A stretch of DNA of 64,000 nucleotides from assembly GCA_024234935.1 (NCBI GenBank), contig JACKNI010000004.1, positions 1 to 64,000 on the forward strand, in the 5' to 3' direction. The translations under genes and the position numbers were made by a program. Below the pieces are notes generated by a model. It made no database searches and was not told the DNA's origin. It saw nothing but the letters and a program-made list of their open reading frames with translations. Source of the stretch: Chromatiales bacterium. GTDB taxonomy: Bacteria; Pseudomonadota; Gammaproteobacteria; Steroidobacterales; GCA-2729495. Below, piece after piece: positions 28,294 to 37,341 of the stretch (position 1 is its first letter; the number at the start of each line of letters is the position of its first letter).

Positions 28294-30593
28294 TCGATGC
28301 CACGCCTGGTGAGATTATCCGATTCGGGCAGGCAGTCCGGCTTCGCGGGCAGGACCGTCCCGGCAGGCAGCGGCACGGTAACCAGATCGCCGCAGTCAGC
28401 GCGCGACATCATGCCAGTTGCATAGTCGAAAGACACATCGGCGAGATCCTCGGTCGGCAAGGCCTCGTAGCCGAGGTCGCCGAAGCCGGCCACCAGCCGT
28501 GCCCAGATGGGGAGTGCGCCGGAGGCGCCGCTGAGTCCGGTCGGCGTGTTGTCATCCGCACCGACCCAGACGACAACGACATGGTCATTGGTGAAACCGG
28601 CAAACCAGCTGTCGCGCAGATCGTCCGAAGTACCCGTCTTTCCGGCAACGGCCAGGCCGGGTGGCAACCAGCGTCTCGCCCCGCGGGCGGTACCGCGATC
28701 CACCACCTGCAGCATGCTGGTCGTCAGTTGTGCCACGGCCGAGGGATCGGCCGCCCGGTCAATCTTGAGCTGGTAGCGCTCGAGCGGCTTGCCGTCCACA
28801 TCGAGTACCGCGCGCACCGCCTTCAGCGGCGCGTGAAATCCGCCATTGCCCAGGCTGTTGTACACCTGCGCGACTTCCATCGGCGAGAGATCGACCGCAC
28901 CCAGTAACAGGGATGGCAGCGGAGGTGGCGCCTTGCTCATGCCCAGCGACTTGAGCAGGCCGGCGACTTTTTTGGGGCCCACATCCATGCCGATGCGCAC
29001 GGTGGGTGTATTGAGTGACTCCGCGAGCGCCCGAATTGCCGGCACCGGGCCGCGATACTGGTGATCGTAGTTTTGCGGGCTCCAGATCTTGCCGGTATCG
29101 AGGCGGATGTTGAGCGGCGCATCCTCGAGCTGTGTGGCAGCCGTGTATCGCCCGGACTCGAAGCCGGCGAGATAGACCACCGGCTTGACCAGCGAACCGA
29201 TCGGTCGCTTCGCATCGAGTGCCCGGTTGAAGCCCTGCATGCGCGCATTGCGGCCCCCGACGATCGCCAGCACGTCGGGAGTCTGGGTGCCGGTGACCAC
29301 GATCGCGCCGTCCAGTGAGCCAGGCTTGCGCTTGCGGCTGATCTCCAGCTCGTCGAGGCCTTCCTTCAGGCGTTGTTCGGCCAGCGCCTGAATGCGCGGA
29401 TCCAGCGTTGTCATGATGCGCAGCCCGGCGCTCAGCAGATCATCTTCCTTGTAGTCGGCGTGCAGCTCGCGGCGCACCAGATCCATGAAGGTCGGGTTGT
29501 AGCTCGCGAAGGTCGTGGCTTTCCCGCGTACGCCAAGGTCGCGCTGTCTGGCCTTGCCGGCCGCAGCTTCCGAAATGAGGCCGAACTGTGCCATCAGGTC
29601 CAGCACCATGTCGCGGCGCTTGCGCGTGCGCTCCGGATGGCGTCGCGGGTCGTACCAGGATGGACCACGAACGATCGCGACGAGCAATGCCGTTTCCTGC
29701 GGTTCGAGCTCGGTCAGCGGCTTGCCGAAGTAGAACTGGCTGGCCAGTCCGAAGCCGTGAATCGCGCGGTCGCCCGCCTGGCCCAGATAGATCTCGTTGA
29801 CGTAGGCGTTGAGCAGATCGGGCTTGTCGAAGTGCAGTTCCAGAAGCATCGACATCAGGGCTTCGCGCAGCTTGCGGGTCAGCGTGCGGCTGTTGTCCAG
29901 GAAGTAGCTGCGTACCAGCTGCTGGGTCAGCGTGCTGCCGCCCTGTTCGATACCCCCGGCGCGGATATTGGCCCACATCGCGCGAGCGATGGCGCGCAGT
30001 GAAATGCCGCCGTGCTTGTCGAAATCGCGGTCCTCGACGATCTTGAGTGAGGCGAGCAGCAGCTCGGGGACCTGGTCCGGACCCAGCACGATCCGGTCCT
30101 CGCCATGTGCGGTGAAGATATTGCCGATGAAGGGCGGGTCGAGGCGCAGCAGCGACAGCTCACTGCCTCGTTCGTCGGTCAGCGCGACGATGCCGCCGGC
30201 GCCGAAGCTGATCGTGGCCTTCTGTGCCGGCTGTGCGCCGTCCCAGAACTGGAAGGGGCGGGTCATGAGTACGATCCGGCCGCTCAGGCGTGCAAAGGTG
30301 CCCTGCGTTCTTACGGCCGGTGTTGCCGCGTAGCCGAGCGCGGTGAGTTCGCGCTGCAATTCTTCGGCGCTGAGCCGCTGTCCGGCATAGAGTTCGAGCG
30401 GTCGCGCATAGACCTGTGCCGGCAGATCCCAGCGCCGACCCTCGAACTGCTGCACGATCTGCCGGTCGAGCAGCCAGACCCAGGTCGCCAGCGCCAATAC
30501 CGCAAGCAGCGCCAGGCCGGCGAGCGTGAAGATCACGCGCCGGCTCAGATACTGGCGCAGGTTTCGCCGGGGGCGTCGGGACCGTCGGGCCAA
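28269..30593 (-). CDS. mrcB: Penicillin-binding protein 1B (bifunctional transglycosylase/transpeptidase)
   Basis: A 774-aa class A PBP. A short basic cytoplasmic tail precedes one TM helix (residues 20-42). A UB2H-like region follows (YARPLELYAGQRLSAEELQREL). The GT51 glycosyltransferase domain has EDRDFDKHGG with the catalytic Glu187 and GGSTLTQQLVRSYFL. The transpeptidase domain has the Ser467-Leu-Val-Lys470 motif in RPIGSLVKP, SLN at 526-528 and KTGT at 652-655. It polymerises and cross-links peptidoglycan in the periplasm. The start is a TTG at 30593 behind GGAAG; no better start is in frame. All catalytic residues are present. Confidence 0.95.
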   Translation of the reverse strand: MARRSRRPRRNLRQYLSRRVIFTLAGLALLAVLALATWVWLLDRQIVQQFEGRRWDLPAQVYARPLELYAGQRLSAEELQRELTALGYAATPAVRTQGTFARLSGRIVLMTRPFQFWDGAQPAQKATISFGAGGIVALTDERGSELSLLRLDPPFIGNIFTAHGEDRIVLGPDQVPELLLASLKIVEDRDFDKHGGISLRAIARAMWANIRAGGIEQGGSTLTQQLVRSYFLDNSRTLTRKLREALMSMLLELHFDKPDLLNAYVNEIYLGQAGDRAIHGFGLASQFYFGKPLTELEPQETALLVAIVRGPSWYDPRRHPERTRKRRDMVLDLMAQFGLISEAAAGKARQRDLGVRGKATTFASYNPTFMDLVRRELHADYKEDDLLSAGLRIMTTLDPRIQALAEQRLKEGLDELEISRKRKPGSLDGAIVVTGTQTPDVLAIVGGRNARMQGFNRALDAKRPIGSLVKPVVYLAGFESGRYTAATQLEDAPLNIRLDTGKIWSPQNYDHQYRGPVPAIRALAESLNTPTVRIGMDVGPKKVAGLLKSLGMSKAPPPLPSLLLGAVDLSPMEVAQVYNSLGNGGFHAPLKAVRAVLDVDGKPLERYQLKIDRAADPSAVAQLTTSMLQVVDRGTARGARRWLPPGLAVAGKTGTSDDLRDSWFAGFTNDHVVVVWVGADDNTPTGLSGASGALPIWARLVAGFGDLGYEALPTEDLADVSFDYATGMMSRADCGDLVTVPLPAGTVLPAKPDCLPESDNLTRRGIEWLKGLLN

Positions 30594-30647
30594 GAATCTG
30601 CTTCCGCTGCGGGGGAGGCGGGGATGTTAACACCCGCCCCGAGGCTC

Positions 30648-31079
30648 TCAGACAAACTCCAGCAGCTCGATGATGTTGCCGTCCGGGTCGCGTCCATAGC
30701 AGACGAAGCCGCCGTCCTGCGCCTGCGGCGGCGCATGAAAGCGCATGCCGGCTGCACGCAGCCGTTCGTATTCGTGCTGACAGTCCTTCACTTCGAGGCA
30801 GATATGCGTGATGCCGTGGTCGCATGCGGGCCGGTCGGGATCGGCCCGCCGCGGCACCGGTGAACTGAACTCGAAGATCTCCAGGAAACTGTCACCGAGC
30901 TTCAGCAGTACCGCGCGGGCCGCTGAATCCTTGAGGCCCGTAAGCGCGTCGGCGGCCGCGACGCCTGCCGGCCAGCCAAACTCGCGAACGGTTTCGCAGC
31001 CGAGTACGCCCTGATAGAAGCGCAGCGCACGCGCCAGGTCGGGTGTGGAAATTGCGGCATGGTGGAAGCCTTGCAGCAT
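30648..31079 (-). CDS. VOC/glyoxalase family protein
   Basis: A 143-aa single-domain vicinal-oxygen-chelate protein. It begins GFHHAAISTPDLARALRFY and ends DPDGNIIELLEF, the conserved halves of the VOC fold. Metal-ligand candidates are His6/His7 (N-terminal), Glu in FLEIFEF, His in ITHICLEV and Glu in NIIELLEF. Such proteins are isomerases, dioxygenases or resistance proteins; no specific role can be read here. The ATG at 31079 is preceded by GGAGAA. It lies 54 nt upstream of the PBP1b start on the same strand and diverges from lemA. Confidence 0.85.
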   Translation of the reverse strand: MLQGFHHAAISTPDLARALRFYQGVLGCETVREFGWPAGVAAADALTGLKDSAARAVLLKLGDSFLEIFEFSSPVPRRADPDRPACDHGITHICLEVKDCQHEYERLRAAGMRFHAPPQAQDGGFVCYGRDPDGNIIELLEFV

Positions 31080-31121
31080 GGGCGATATTCTCCTTCAGGC
31101 AGTTCCGGGCTGGGGCAAGCA

Positions 31122-31127
31122 TATAAT
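31122..31127 (+). promoter_or_regulatory. -10 box (TATAAT) upstream of the lemA operon
   Basis: A perfect TATAAT lies 43 nt before the lemA start. No good -35 hexamer is at the usual spacing, so it could be an extended or activator-dependent promoter. Confidence 0.4.
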
Positions 31128-31169
31128 CATTCCGCTTCCCGGTTTCACCACCTCGCAGAGGATGTAGAC

Positions 31170-31772
31170 ATGATGAAAAGGATGCTGCTTGCCCTCGTGA
31201 CTACCCTGGGCGCGCTGCTGTTGTCGGGTTGCGGCTACAACGCGCTCCAGAGCGGAGACGAAGCAGTCAAGGCGGCCTGGGCGGAGGTGCTTAACCAGTA
31301 TCAGCGCCGTGCCGACCTGATCCCGAACCTCGTCCGTACCGTGGAGGGCTTTGCGCAGCAGGAGCGTGATGTGCTGATCCAGGTGACCGAAGCGCGCTCC
31401 CGCGTGGGATCCATACAGGCCACGCCCGAAACGCTCGATGATCCGCAGGCCTTTCAGAACTTCCAGGCTGCACAGGGCGAGTTGAGCAGCGCGCTGTCCC
31501 GGCTGCTCGTGGTGGTGGAGCGCTATCCGGAGCTGAAGTCCGACCAGAACTTTCGCGACCTGCAGGCGCAGCTCGAGGGTACGGAAAACCGCATTACCGT
31601 GGCGCGCAACCGCTTCATCGAGGCGACCCGCGAGTACAACACCCTGGTCCGCTCCTTCCCGAGCAATCTGACCGCGATGCTGTTTGGTCACAAGGTCAAA
31701 CCTGGTTTTACAGTCAGCAATGAGGCGGAGATCAGCAAGCCGCCCGAAGTGAATTTTGACCGGAAAGACTGA
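31170..31772 (+). CDS. lemA: LemA family lipoprotein
   Basis: A 200-aa protein. The ATG at 31170 follows AGAGGA. A lipoprotein signal ends in LSGC (Cys near residue 20). The LemA domain is clear: GYNALQSGDEAVKAAW, YQRRADLIPNLVRTVEGFA, and the long helical stretch to EATREYNTLVRSFPSNL. LemA proteins are membrane-anchored helical bundles of unknown biochemical activity, commonly encoded with TPM-domain proteins. The two downstream genes are both TPM proteins, so this is the standard LemA-TPM operon. Confidence 0.92.
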   Translation: MMKRMLLALVTTLGALLLSGCGYNALQSGDEAVKAAWAEVLNQYQRRADLIPNLVRTVEGFAQQERDVLIQVTEARSRVGSIQATPETLDDPQAFQNFQAAQGELSSALSRLLVVVERYPELKSDQNFRDLQAQLEGTENRITVARNRFIEATREYNTLVRSFPSNLTAMLFGHKVKPGFTVSNEAEISKPPEVNFDRKD

Positions 31773-31785
31773 CGGTCGGCCCGCC

Positions 31786-32637
31786 ATGACTGCAATGTCA
31801 GGTGGTCTGCGTGGCCTGGTCGCCGTGTTGCTGCTGGCAGCACAGTGCGTATCTGCAGCGGTACTGCCGGTACCCGCGCCTGCCGGTCGCGTCGTTGACG
31901 CCACCGGCACGCTGTCCGTCGGGGAGCGATCCGCGCTGGAAGCGAAACTCGCAGAGCTCGAAGCGCGAAAGGGTGCCCAGATCGTCGTTCTGCTCGTGCC
32001 GACCACCCGGCCGGAAGCGATAGAGCAGTTCTCGATGCGCGTCGTCGAAGCCTGGAAGCCGGGACGCAAAGGCATTGATGACGGCGTGTTGCTGCTCGTG
32101 GCCACGGAAGACCGTGAGGTCCGCATCGAGGTCGGCTACGGTCTGGAAGGGGCGATTCCGGATGCGGCCGCCAACCGGATCATCGACGAGTTCATCGTTC
32201 CATCCTTCCGGCAGGGCGATTTTGCCGGCGGCATCGAAGCAGGTGTCGATCGGCTGATCGGTCTCATCGACGGCGAAGCGCTGCCGGAGCCCGCCCGGAG
32301 CGGAAGTCCGGCGACCGGTTTTGACAAGGTTCTGCCCATCGCCCTGTTCGTGAGCATCGTGGCGGGCGCAATCCTGCGCCGTGTGCTTGGCCAGTTGCCG
32401 GGGGCCGCGGTGACTGGTCTGCTGGTCAGCGGACTCACCTGGTTGCTGGTCGGTGCAATCGGGCTGGCGCTGCTCATGGGGCTTATCGGTTTCATGCTTG
32501 GTCTCGCGCCAGCCGGCCGCGCCGGGCGCTGGGCAAGTCATCCGCGCGGAGGGTTCGGCGGCGGCAGTTTTGGCGGCGGAGGCTTCCGCGGTGGTGGTGG
32601 CGGATTCGGAGGCGGCGGCGCCTCGGGCCGCTGGTAG
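31786..32637 (+). CDS. TPM-domain protein (YgcG-like) with glycine-rich C-terminus
   Basis: A 283-aa protein, start at the ATG at 31786 (a TTG at 31756 and an ATG at 31795 are alternatives). A signal peptide precedes AAVLPVPAPAGRVVDATG. The TPM domain spans about residues 30-160, with GAQIVVLLVPTTRPE, GIDDGVLLLVATEDREVRIEVGYGLEG and FRQGDFAGGIEAGV. Two hydrophobic helices follow, then a glycine-rich tail (repeated GGGSFGGGGF) that ends at the stop. It should be an inner-membrane protein with the TPM domain in the periplasm. Together with LemA and the next TPM protein it forms a three-gene operon. Confidence 0.88.
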   Translation: MTAMSGGLRGLVAVLLLAAQCVSAAVLPVPAPAGRVVDATGTLSVGERSALEAKLAELEARKGAQIVVLLVPTTRPEAIEQFSMRVVEAWKPGRKGIDDGVLLLVATEDREVRIEVGYGLEGAIPDAAANRIIDEFIVPSFRQGDFAGGIEAGVDRLIGLIDGEALPEPARSGSPATGFDKVLPIALFVSIVAGAILRRVLGQLPGAAVTGLLVSGLTWLLVGAIGLALLMGLIGFMLGLAPAGRAGRWASHPRGGFGGGSFGGGGFRGGGGGFGGGGASGRW

Positions 32638-32647
32638 GCAATCGCTG

Positions 32648-33142
32648 ATGTTGCGACGCTGGTTCAGTCATTTCACGACCACGCATTTCACGCTGCGGCG
32701 CTGTTTCCCCGCCGAGCTGATGAATGCCATCGACGCGGCGATCACCGCATCCGAGCAGTCGCATCGGGCGGAAATCCGTTTCGCAATCGAGACCGCATTG
32801 CCTCTGGGTCATCTGTGGCGGGGCGTCAGCTGCAAGGAGCGCGCCCGGGAGATATTCAGCCGGCTGGGCATGGCTGACACTGCAGCCCACAACGGGATAC
32901 TTGTCTATGTGCTGCTGGCTGAACGCGATATCGAGATCGTTGCCGACCATGGTTTTGACGGCAAGGTCGCGGAGCGGGTCTGGGACGATATCTGCAGCTC
33001 GATTGCGGCCGCATTCCGCAACGCCGAGTATGGTCGCGGTTCAATACAGGCGATCGGGCGTCTGAGTGAACTGGCGGTCGTGCATTTCCCGCCCGGCCCG
33101 GATAACCGCGACGAATTGCCGAACCGCCCGGTAGTGCTGTGA
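32648..33142 (+). CDS. Second TPM-domain protein
   Basis: A 164-aa protein, start ATG at 32648, ten nt after the previous stop. It shows a short TPM domain: FTLRRCFPAELMNAIDAAI, HNGILVYVLLAERDIEIVADHGFDGKV and FRNAEYGRGSIQAI. There is no signal peptide or membrane helix, unlike the preceding protein, so it may be cytoplasmic. This LemA-YgcG-TPM order is common in proteobacteria. Function of the family is unknown. Confidence 0.85.
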   Translation: MLRRWFSHFTTTHFTLRRCFPAELMNAIDAAITASEQSHRAEIRFAIETALPLGHLWRGVSCKERAREIFSRLGMADTAAHNGILVYVLLAERDIEIVADHGFDGKVAERVWDDICSSIAAAFRNAEYGRGSIQAIGRLSELAVVHFPPGPDNRDELPNRPVVL

Positions 33143-33179
33143 TACCGGGCCAGTCTGCCGAGTGCCGTTTATCCGGTGC

Positions 33180-33293
33180 TCAGAAGATCTCGGCGAGAAT
33201 GATGAAGCGGATGATGCCGGCCAGGGCTGCTATTGCCAGTATCGCAATGATGCCAATCTCGATGTAACGGCCTATGTTGCTGGCTTTGGACAT
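33180..33293 (-). CDS. 37-aa single-pass membrane protein
   Basis: A very short gene. The predicted product has a soluble head (MSKASNIGRYIE) and one helix, IGIIAILAIAALAGIIRFII, ending LAEIF. A GGAG ribosome site sits 8 nt before the ATG at 33293. It is divergent from the PLD/cardiolipin synthase gene with only 14 nt between the starts. The strong helix and ribosome site argue for expression, but there is no homology evidence. Confidence 0.45.
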   Translation of the reverse strand: MSKASNIGRYIEIGIIAILAIAALAGIIRFIILAEIF

Positions 33294-33307
33294 GGTGGAA
33301 GCTCCAG

Positions 33308-34900
33308 ATGCGTTTCGGCACCAAGACTCTAACCGATATTCGCGGCATATGGGCGACCGGATGCAGCATCCGGCAGCAAGTCCTGCCCATGGTCTGGTTG
33401 ATGGCGCTGCTGTTCGCGGGATCGACTGCGGTTCCGGTCTGTGCGGCAGACGAGTCGCCGCTCGCACAGGCAATCATGGCGGCCTCGGCAGAACATCCCG
33501 CTACCTCCGGTCTGCTGCTGGTGGATACCGGCAGCGAGGCCCTGTCCGAGCGCGACGCCCTGATCGATGCTGCGGTCCGGACCATCGACGCCCAGTACTA
33601 CATCTGGAATGCAGATGCTTCCGGGCGCTATCTGGCGGCGCGGTTGCTGGCTGCCGCTGACCGCGGCGTCCGGGTGCGGATTCTGCTCGATGACATCAAC
33701 GCCGCCGGTCGCGATGCCGTGCTGAGCGCCCTGGCTGAGCATCCGCGCGTGGAAGTCCGTATCTATAACCCGGCGACTTCCCGTTCCGGAATCGGCCGCC
33801 TGTTCGACTTCGCGCGCGACTTCATCCGCCTCAACCGGCGCATGCACAACAAGTCCTTTACCGTAGACGGCGCGGTCACCATCGTCGGCGGCCGGAATAT
33901 CGGCAACGAATACTTCGATCTTGATCCGGTGAAGAATTTCCGCGACCGGGAAATCCTCGTGGTGGGACCCGTGGTTGCCGACGTGGCCGCCGGTTTCGAG
34001 GCCTTCTGGATGAGTCCGTGGACCGCGCTCGCCAGTTCGCTGGCCGGCGATGCCCTGAGTCCGGAGCAGCGTGCTGCCGCGCATGACCAGCTCGGGGCCG
34101 CTGCGCCCGAGTTGCGGGCGCTCGGGTATGCGCCGCGCGCGGCACGGGCGGATGCCGGCAGGTACGCGACGGGCTTGCTGTCGCGCCTGCTGTGGGCGCC
34201 AGCGCAACTGGTGCTGGACATGCCGCCGGACCGGGAAGCGATGGACGATGCCTCGCGACCGCAGGCCGTGGCGCAGGCGCTGGAGCGCCTGACGATGTCC
34301 GCACAGCGGGAGATCCTGCTGGAGTCGGCCTATCTGATCCTCAACGACGGGTCCCTTTCCGAATGGGCAGAACTGACGGTGCGCGGCGTCAGTATCCGCG
34401 CGTTGACCAATTCACTGGCATCAAACGACCTGGTCACCAACCACTCAGGCTATGCACGGCATCGCAAGGCCATGCTTGAAAGCGGCATGAAGCTTTTCGA
34501 GCTGCGGCCCGATGCGGGTGCCTGTCAGCGCTTGATCGCAGCCACCGGTGGCTGCACGGAGGGGCGGGAGTTTTCCCTCCATTCGAAGTCGCTGGTGCTT
34601 GATCGTCGCATCGTCTATGTGGGCTCATTCAATATCAATCTGCGCTCTACCTACCTCAATTCGGAAACCGCGCTGATCATCGACAGCCCGGTACTTGCCA
34701 GACAGATTGCCGAGTCCATCGAAGAGCTGATGGCGCCGGACAGCAGCTGGCAGGTGCTGCGCTCCGCGTCGGGTGGTCTCGAATGGCGCACGGAAACAGC
34801 CTCGGGGCCAGTGCTTGCAACGCACGAACCGATGACGGGATTCTGGCGTCGTGTCGAGTCGCGGGTCTATCGCCTGTTCCCGATGGAAAAATACCTCTAG
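33308..34900 (+). CDS. Phospholipase D superfamily protein, cardiolipin-synthase-C-like
   Basis: A 530-aa protein with an N-terminal hydrophobic signal or anchor (about residues 25-47). Both HKD motifs are intact: HNKSFTVDGAVTIVGGRN and HSKSLVLDRRIVYVGSFN. The order and length match ClsC-type enzymes, which make cardiolipin from phosphatidylglycerol and phosphatidylethanolamine on the periplasmic face of the inner membrane. The start ATG at 33308 lies after GGAAG. Its stop overlaps the convergent Crp-type gene by four bases through a shared CTAG. Other PLD activities cannot be excluded. Confidence 0.85.
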   Translation: MRFGTKTLTDIRGIWATGCSIRQQVLPMVWLMALLFAGSTAVPVCAADESPLAQAIMAASAEHPATSGLLLVDTGSEALSERDALIDAAVRTIDAQYYIWNADASGRYLAARLLAAADRGVRVRILLDDINAAGRDAVLSALAEHPRVEVRIYNPATSRSGIGRLFDFARDFIRLNRRMHNKSFTVDGAVTIVGGRNIGNEYFDLDPVKNFRDREILVVGPVVADVAAGFEAFWMSPWTALASSLAGDALSPEQRAAAHDQLGAAAPELRALGYAPRAARADAGRYATGLLSRLLWAPAQLVLDMPPDREAMDDASRPQAVAQALERLTMSAQREILLESAYLILNDGSLSEWAELTVRGVSIRALTNSLASNDLVTNHSGYARHRKAMLESGMKLFELRPDAGACQRLIAATGGCTEGREFSLHSKSLVLDRRIVYVGSFNINLRSTYLNSETALIIDSPVLARQIAESIEELMAPDSSWQVLRSASGGLEWRTETASGPVLATHEPMTGFWRRVESRVYRLFPMEKYL

Positions 34901-35688
34901 TGCGAGCGGCGCAGGCGCGCGGCGATTTCGGGATCAAGATGTGTTGGCCCGATACCCGCTTTCGCAGCGTGCGCGATTTGCCGGAGACGCTCGGGGTTCC
35001 GGATATGGTAGATGCGGCCGCTGCGCCGGATGATGCCTTCATGTTCCAGCCGACGCAGGGTGCGGTTGACGTGTACCACGCTGAGTCCGGTCGCATCGGC
35101 GATCACTTCCTGGTTGACGGGCCATTCGAATCCGTCGGCAATATCCAGTTCGACGTTCTTCATGCGCGTCCAGAGTTCGCAGATCAGCCCTGCCAGCCGC
35201 TCCCGTGCATTCATCCGGCCGATTGCGAAAAGGTGATCCCGCAGCAGTGACTCCTCCTGTGCTTCGAGCCACCACAGCATCGCGCCGATGCGCGGTGAAC
35301 CGGCGATCAGGTCCAGCAGGGCGCTGCCGGCAACCGGAGTCCATGTGCAGCAGGTGATGGTGGTCAGGCTGAACCCTGCCACCGGTGTGACGAATACACT
35401 CGGGTCGCAGAAATCGCCGGGAACGACAAAGTCGAGAACCTGGCGTCGGCCATCTTCGAGGGCTCGATGACGGATGGCCCAGCCCTGGTGCATCAGTACC
35501 GCAGTGCTGCTTGCGTGACCATGAGTAATCAGGTCTTCATGCGGTTGCGCCCTGCGTAGCGGCCGGGAGAGCGACTGCAGGCTGGCGATCTCGGCCGGGG
35601 TGAGGTCGATAAACTGCCGCAGCCGGGTGACCAGTGCCAATCCGGCGGTGGCGTCAACGGGCGATGCGCTTCGTGCCAACTCCTGCAC
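34897..35688 (-). CDS. Crp/Fnr-family transcriptional regulator
   Basis: A 263-aa regulator. The cyclic-nucleotide-binding-like beta-roll is at about residues 30-140 (HASSTAVLMHQGWAIRHRALEDGRRQVLDFVVPGDFCD), and the winged-helix domain at about 175-240 (NQEVIADATGLSVVHVNRTLRRLEHEG). There is no FNR-type cysteine cluster, and no clear cAMP-binding RS motif, so the signal is unknown. The start is a GTG at 35688. This subgroup is common in rhizobial and other proteobacterial stress responses. It converges on the cardiolipin-synthase gene. Confidence 0.85.
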   Translation of the reverse strand: MQELARSASPVDATAGLALVTRLRQFIDLTPAEIASLQSLSRPLRRAQPHEDLITHGHASSTAVLMHQGWAIRHRALEDGRRQVLDFVVPGDFCDPSVFVTPVAGFSLTTITCCTWTPVAGSALLDLIAGSPRIGAMLWWLEAQEESLLRDHLFAIGRMNARERLAGLICELWTRMKNVELDIADGFEWPVNQEVIADATGLSVVHVNRTLRRLEHEGIIRRSGRIYHIRNPERLRQIAHAAKAGIGPTHLDPEIAARLRRSH

Positions 35689-35785
35689 TCCATCGCGAAA
35701 GCTGTCTCAGGTTAAGGCATTTGCGTGCAGTGGGTCTGATTATGTAGGGGCATTCAAACATTCATGTCTATGGAGGGATCCTGAA

Positions 35786-36070
35786 ATGACGACCGCAGAA
35801 GTTGTCGGCGGCGCACCCGCCCGGACTGACCCGGGCCGGGTTGCCGCACAGAAGAGCCCGGCTGCCACCCGCCAGGCCAACAAAAAGTCAGCAGAACCAG
35901 CGCCTTGCATCAGTCCTGAAGAACGATTCCAGATGATTTCGGAAGCCGCCTATTTCAGGGCGGAACAGCGCGGCTTCCTGGTCGGCGACGATCTGGCTGA
36001 CTGGCTGGCTGCCGAGGCGGAGGTCGATGCCCTGCTGCTGGGCGACGAGGCAATTCAGTCGAGCAGGTGA
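35786..36070 (+). CDS. DUF2934 family protein
   Basis: A 94-aa protein. The ATG at 35786 has a GGAGG site. An N-terminal basic, Ala-rich segment of about 40 residues precedes the DUF2934 core (ISPEERFQMISEAAYFRAEQ, GDDLADWLAAEAEVDALL). The family is a small soluble domain of unknown function, often linked to stress. The 3' end overlaps the convergent DUF1015 gene by 16 nt. A Crp-type regulator lies divergently upstream and may control it. Confidence 0.8.
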   Translation: MTTAEVVGGAPARTDPGRVAAQKSPAATRQANKKSAEPAPCISPEERFQMISEAAYFRAEQRGFLVGDDLADWLAAEAEVDALLLGDEAIQSSR

Positions 36071-37296
36071 GAAAGGAGGCCGTCGGCCAGCTTGGGTTCG
36101 AACCAGGTCGATTTTGGTGGCATGACCTGGCCGGCATCGGCCACTGCCATCAGCGCTTCCAGGCTGGTCGGGAACAGGGCAAAGGCCACGGCCATCTCGC
36201 CGCTGTCGACCCGACGTTCGAGTTCTGAAAGACCGCGGATGCCGCCGACGAAATCGATCCGCTTGTCGCGTCGCGGATCGCCGATGCCGAGTACGGGCGC
36301 CAGCAACTGGTCCTGCAGAAGGCTCACATCCAGGCTGGCAACCGGGTCGGCGGGAATCAGCTGCGGTTTGATATCGAGCTGGTACCAGCGCTTGTCCAGA
36401 TAAAGGCCAAACTGTCCGGCACGCGTCGGCCGCGCCTGCCGGTCGACGGGCGTGACGGCGAACTGTTTGCCGACGCGGGCGAGGAACGCCTTCGGGCTCT
36501 GGTCGTGCAGGTCCCTGACCAGCCGGTTGTAGTCGAAGATGCGCATTTCGTCGTGTGGAAACGCGACGCACAGGAAGTAGTTGTAGTCCTCATCGCCGCC
36601 ATGACGGGGGTTGGCGGCGGCGCGTTGTGCGGCGACGCGCGATGCCGATGCCGAGCGATGATGACCGTCGGCGATATAGAGGGCCGGCATTGCCGCCACG
36701 ATCTGTGTGATGCGCCGGATCGTCAGCTCGTCGTCCAGCACCCATAACGTGTGCCCCACGCCGTCATCCGCCACCACATCGTAAGCCGGTACGCCTTCCG
36801 TGGCGCTGGCAATGATCGTGCCGAGTGCGGCATTGGCGCGATAGGCCAGCAGCACTGGTCCGGTCTGTGCATTAAGCGCGCTGATCTGGCGCACCCGGTC
36901 GTCTTCCTTGTCCGGGCGCGTGAACTCGTGTTTGCGGATACGGTTGCGGTCGTATTCGGCGACGCTGCCGGTGCAGGCGATGCCCGTCTGCACGTGATCG
37001 CCCATACGCAGCCGGTAGATGTAGTAGCAGGGTTTTCGATCGCGGATGAGTACGCCCGAGTCGATGAGCCTGTGCAGATTTTCAGTGCCCTTGGCATAGA
37101 CCTCGGGTGCGTACGGATCGGTGCCTTCAGGCAGGTCGATCTCGGGCTTTGAAATGTGCAGAAAGCTGAACGGCCGGCCGGCCGCTCGTGCGCGTGCCTC
37201 GCCGGTATCGAGTACATCGTAGGGCGGGGCAGCGACGGCCGCTGCCTGTTCCGGCACCGGACGCAGTGCCCGGAACGGGCGGATGAGTGCAGACAT
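36055..37296 (-). CDS. DUF1015 family protein
   Basis: A 413-aa cytosolic protein matching DUF1015 along its length: it begins IRPFRALRPVPEQAAAVAAPPYDV, and has EFTRPDKEDDR, YIADGHHRSASAS and FPHDEMRIFDYNRLV. Members are widespread; no catalytic role is agreed. Many are near serine/threonine or glycerate metabolism genes. Its 3' end overlaps the convergent DUF2934 gene by 16 nt. The amine-oxidase gene lies 45 nt upstream on the same strand, so a shared transcript is likely. Confidence 0.85.
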   Translation of the reverse strand: MSALIRPFRALRPVPEQAAAVAAPPYDVLDTGEARARAAGRPFSFLHISKPEIDLPEGTDPYAPEVYAKGTENLHRLIDSGVLIRDRKPCYYIYRLRMGDHVQTGIACTGSVAEYDRNRIRKHEFTRPDKEDDRVRQISALNAQTGPVLLAYRANAALGTIIASATEGVPAYDVVADDGVGHTLWVLDDELTIRRITQIVAAMPALYIADGHHRSASASRVAAQRAAANPRHGGDEDYNYFLCVAFPHDEMRIFDYNRLVRDLHDQSPKAFLARVGKQFAVTPVDRQARPTRAGQFGLYLDKRWYQLDIKPQLIPADPVASLDVSLLQDQLLAPVLGIGDPRRDKRIDFVGGIRGLSELERRVDSGEMAVAFALFPTSLEALMAVADAGQVMPPKSTWFEPKLADGLLSHLLD

Positions 37297-37341
37297 GTCA
37301 GAAATCCTGAATTACGGAATGGGCATGGCGGGCAGCAGCGC

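Noticed and set aside
33308..35688. Functional meaning of the four-base CTAG overlap of convergent stop codons
   Set aside because: CTAG is self-complementary, so two TAG stops can share it by chance in compact genomes.
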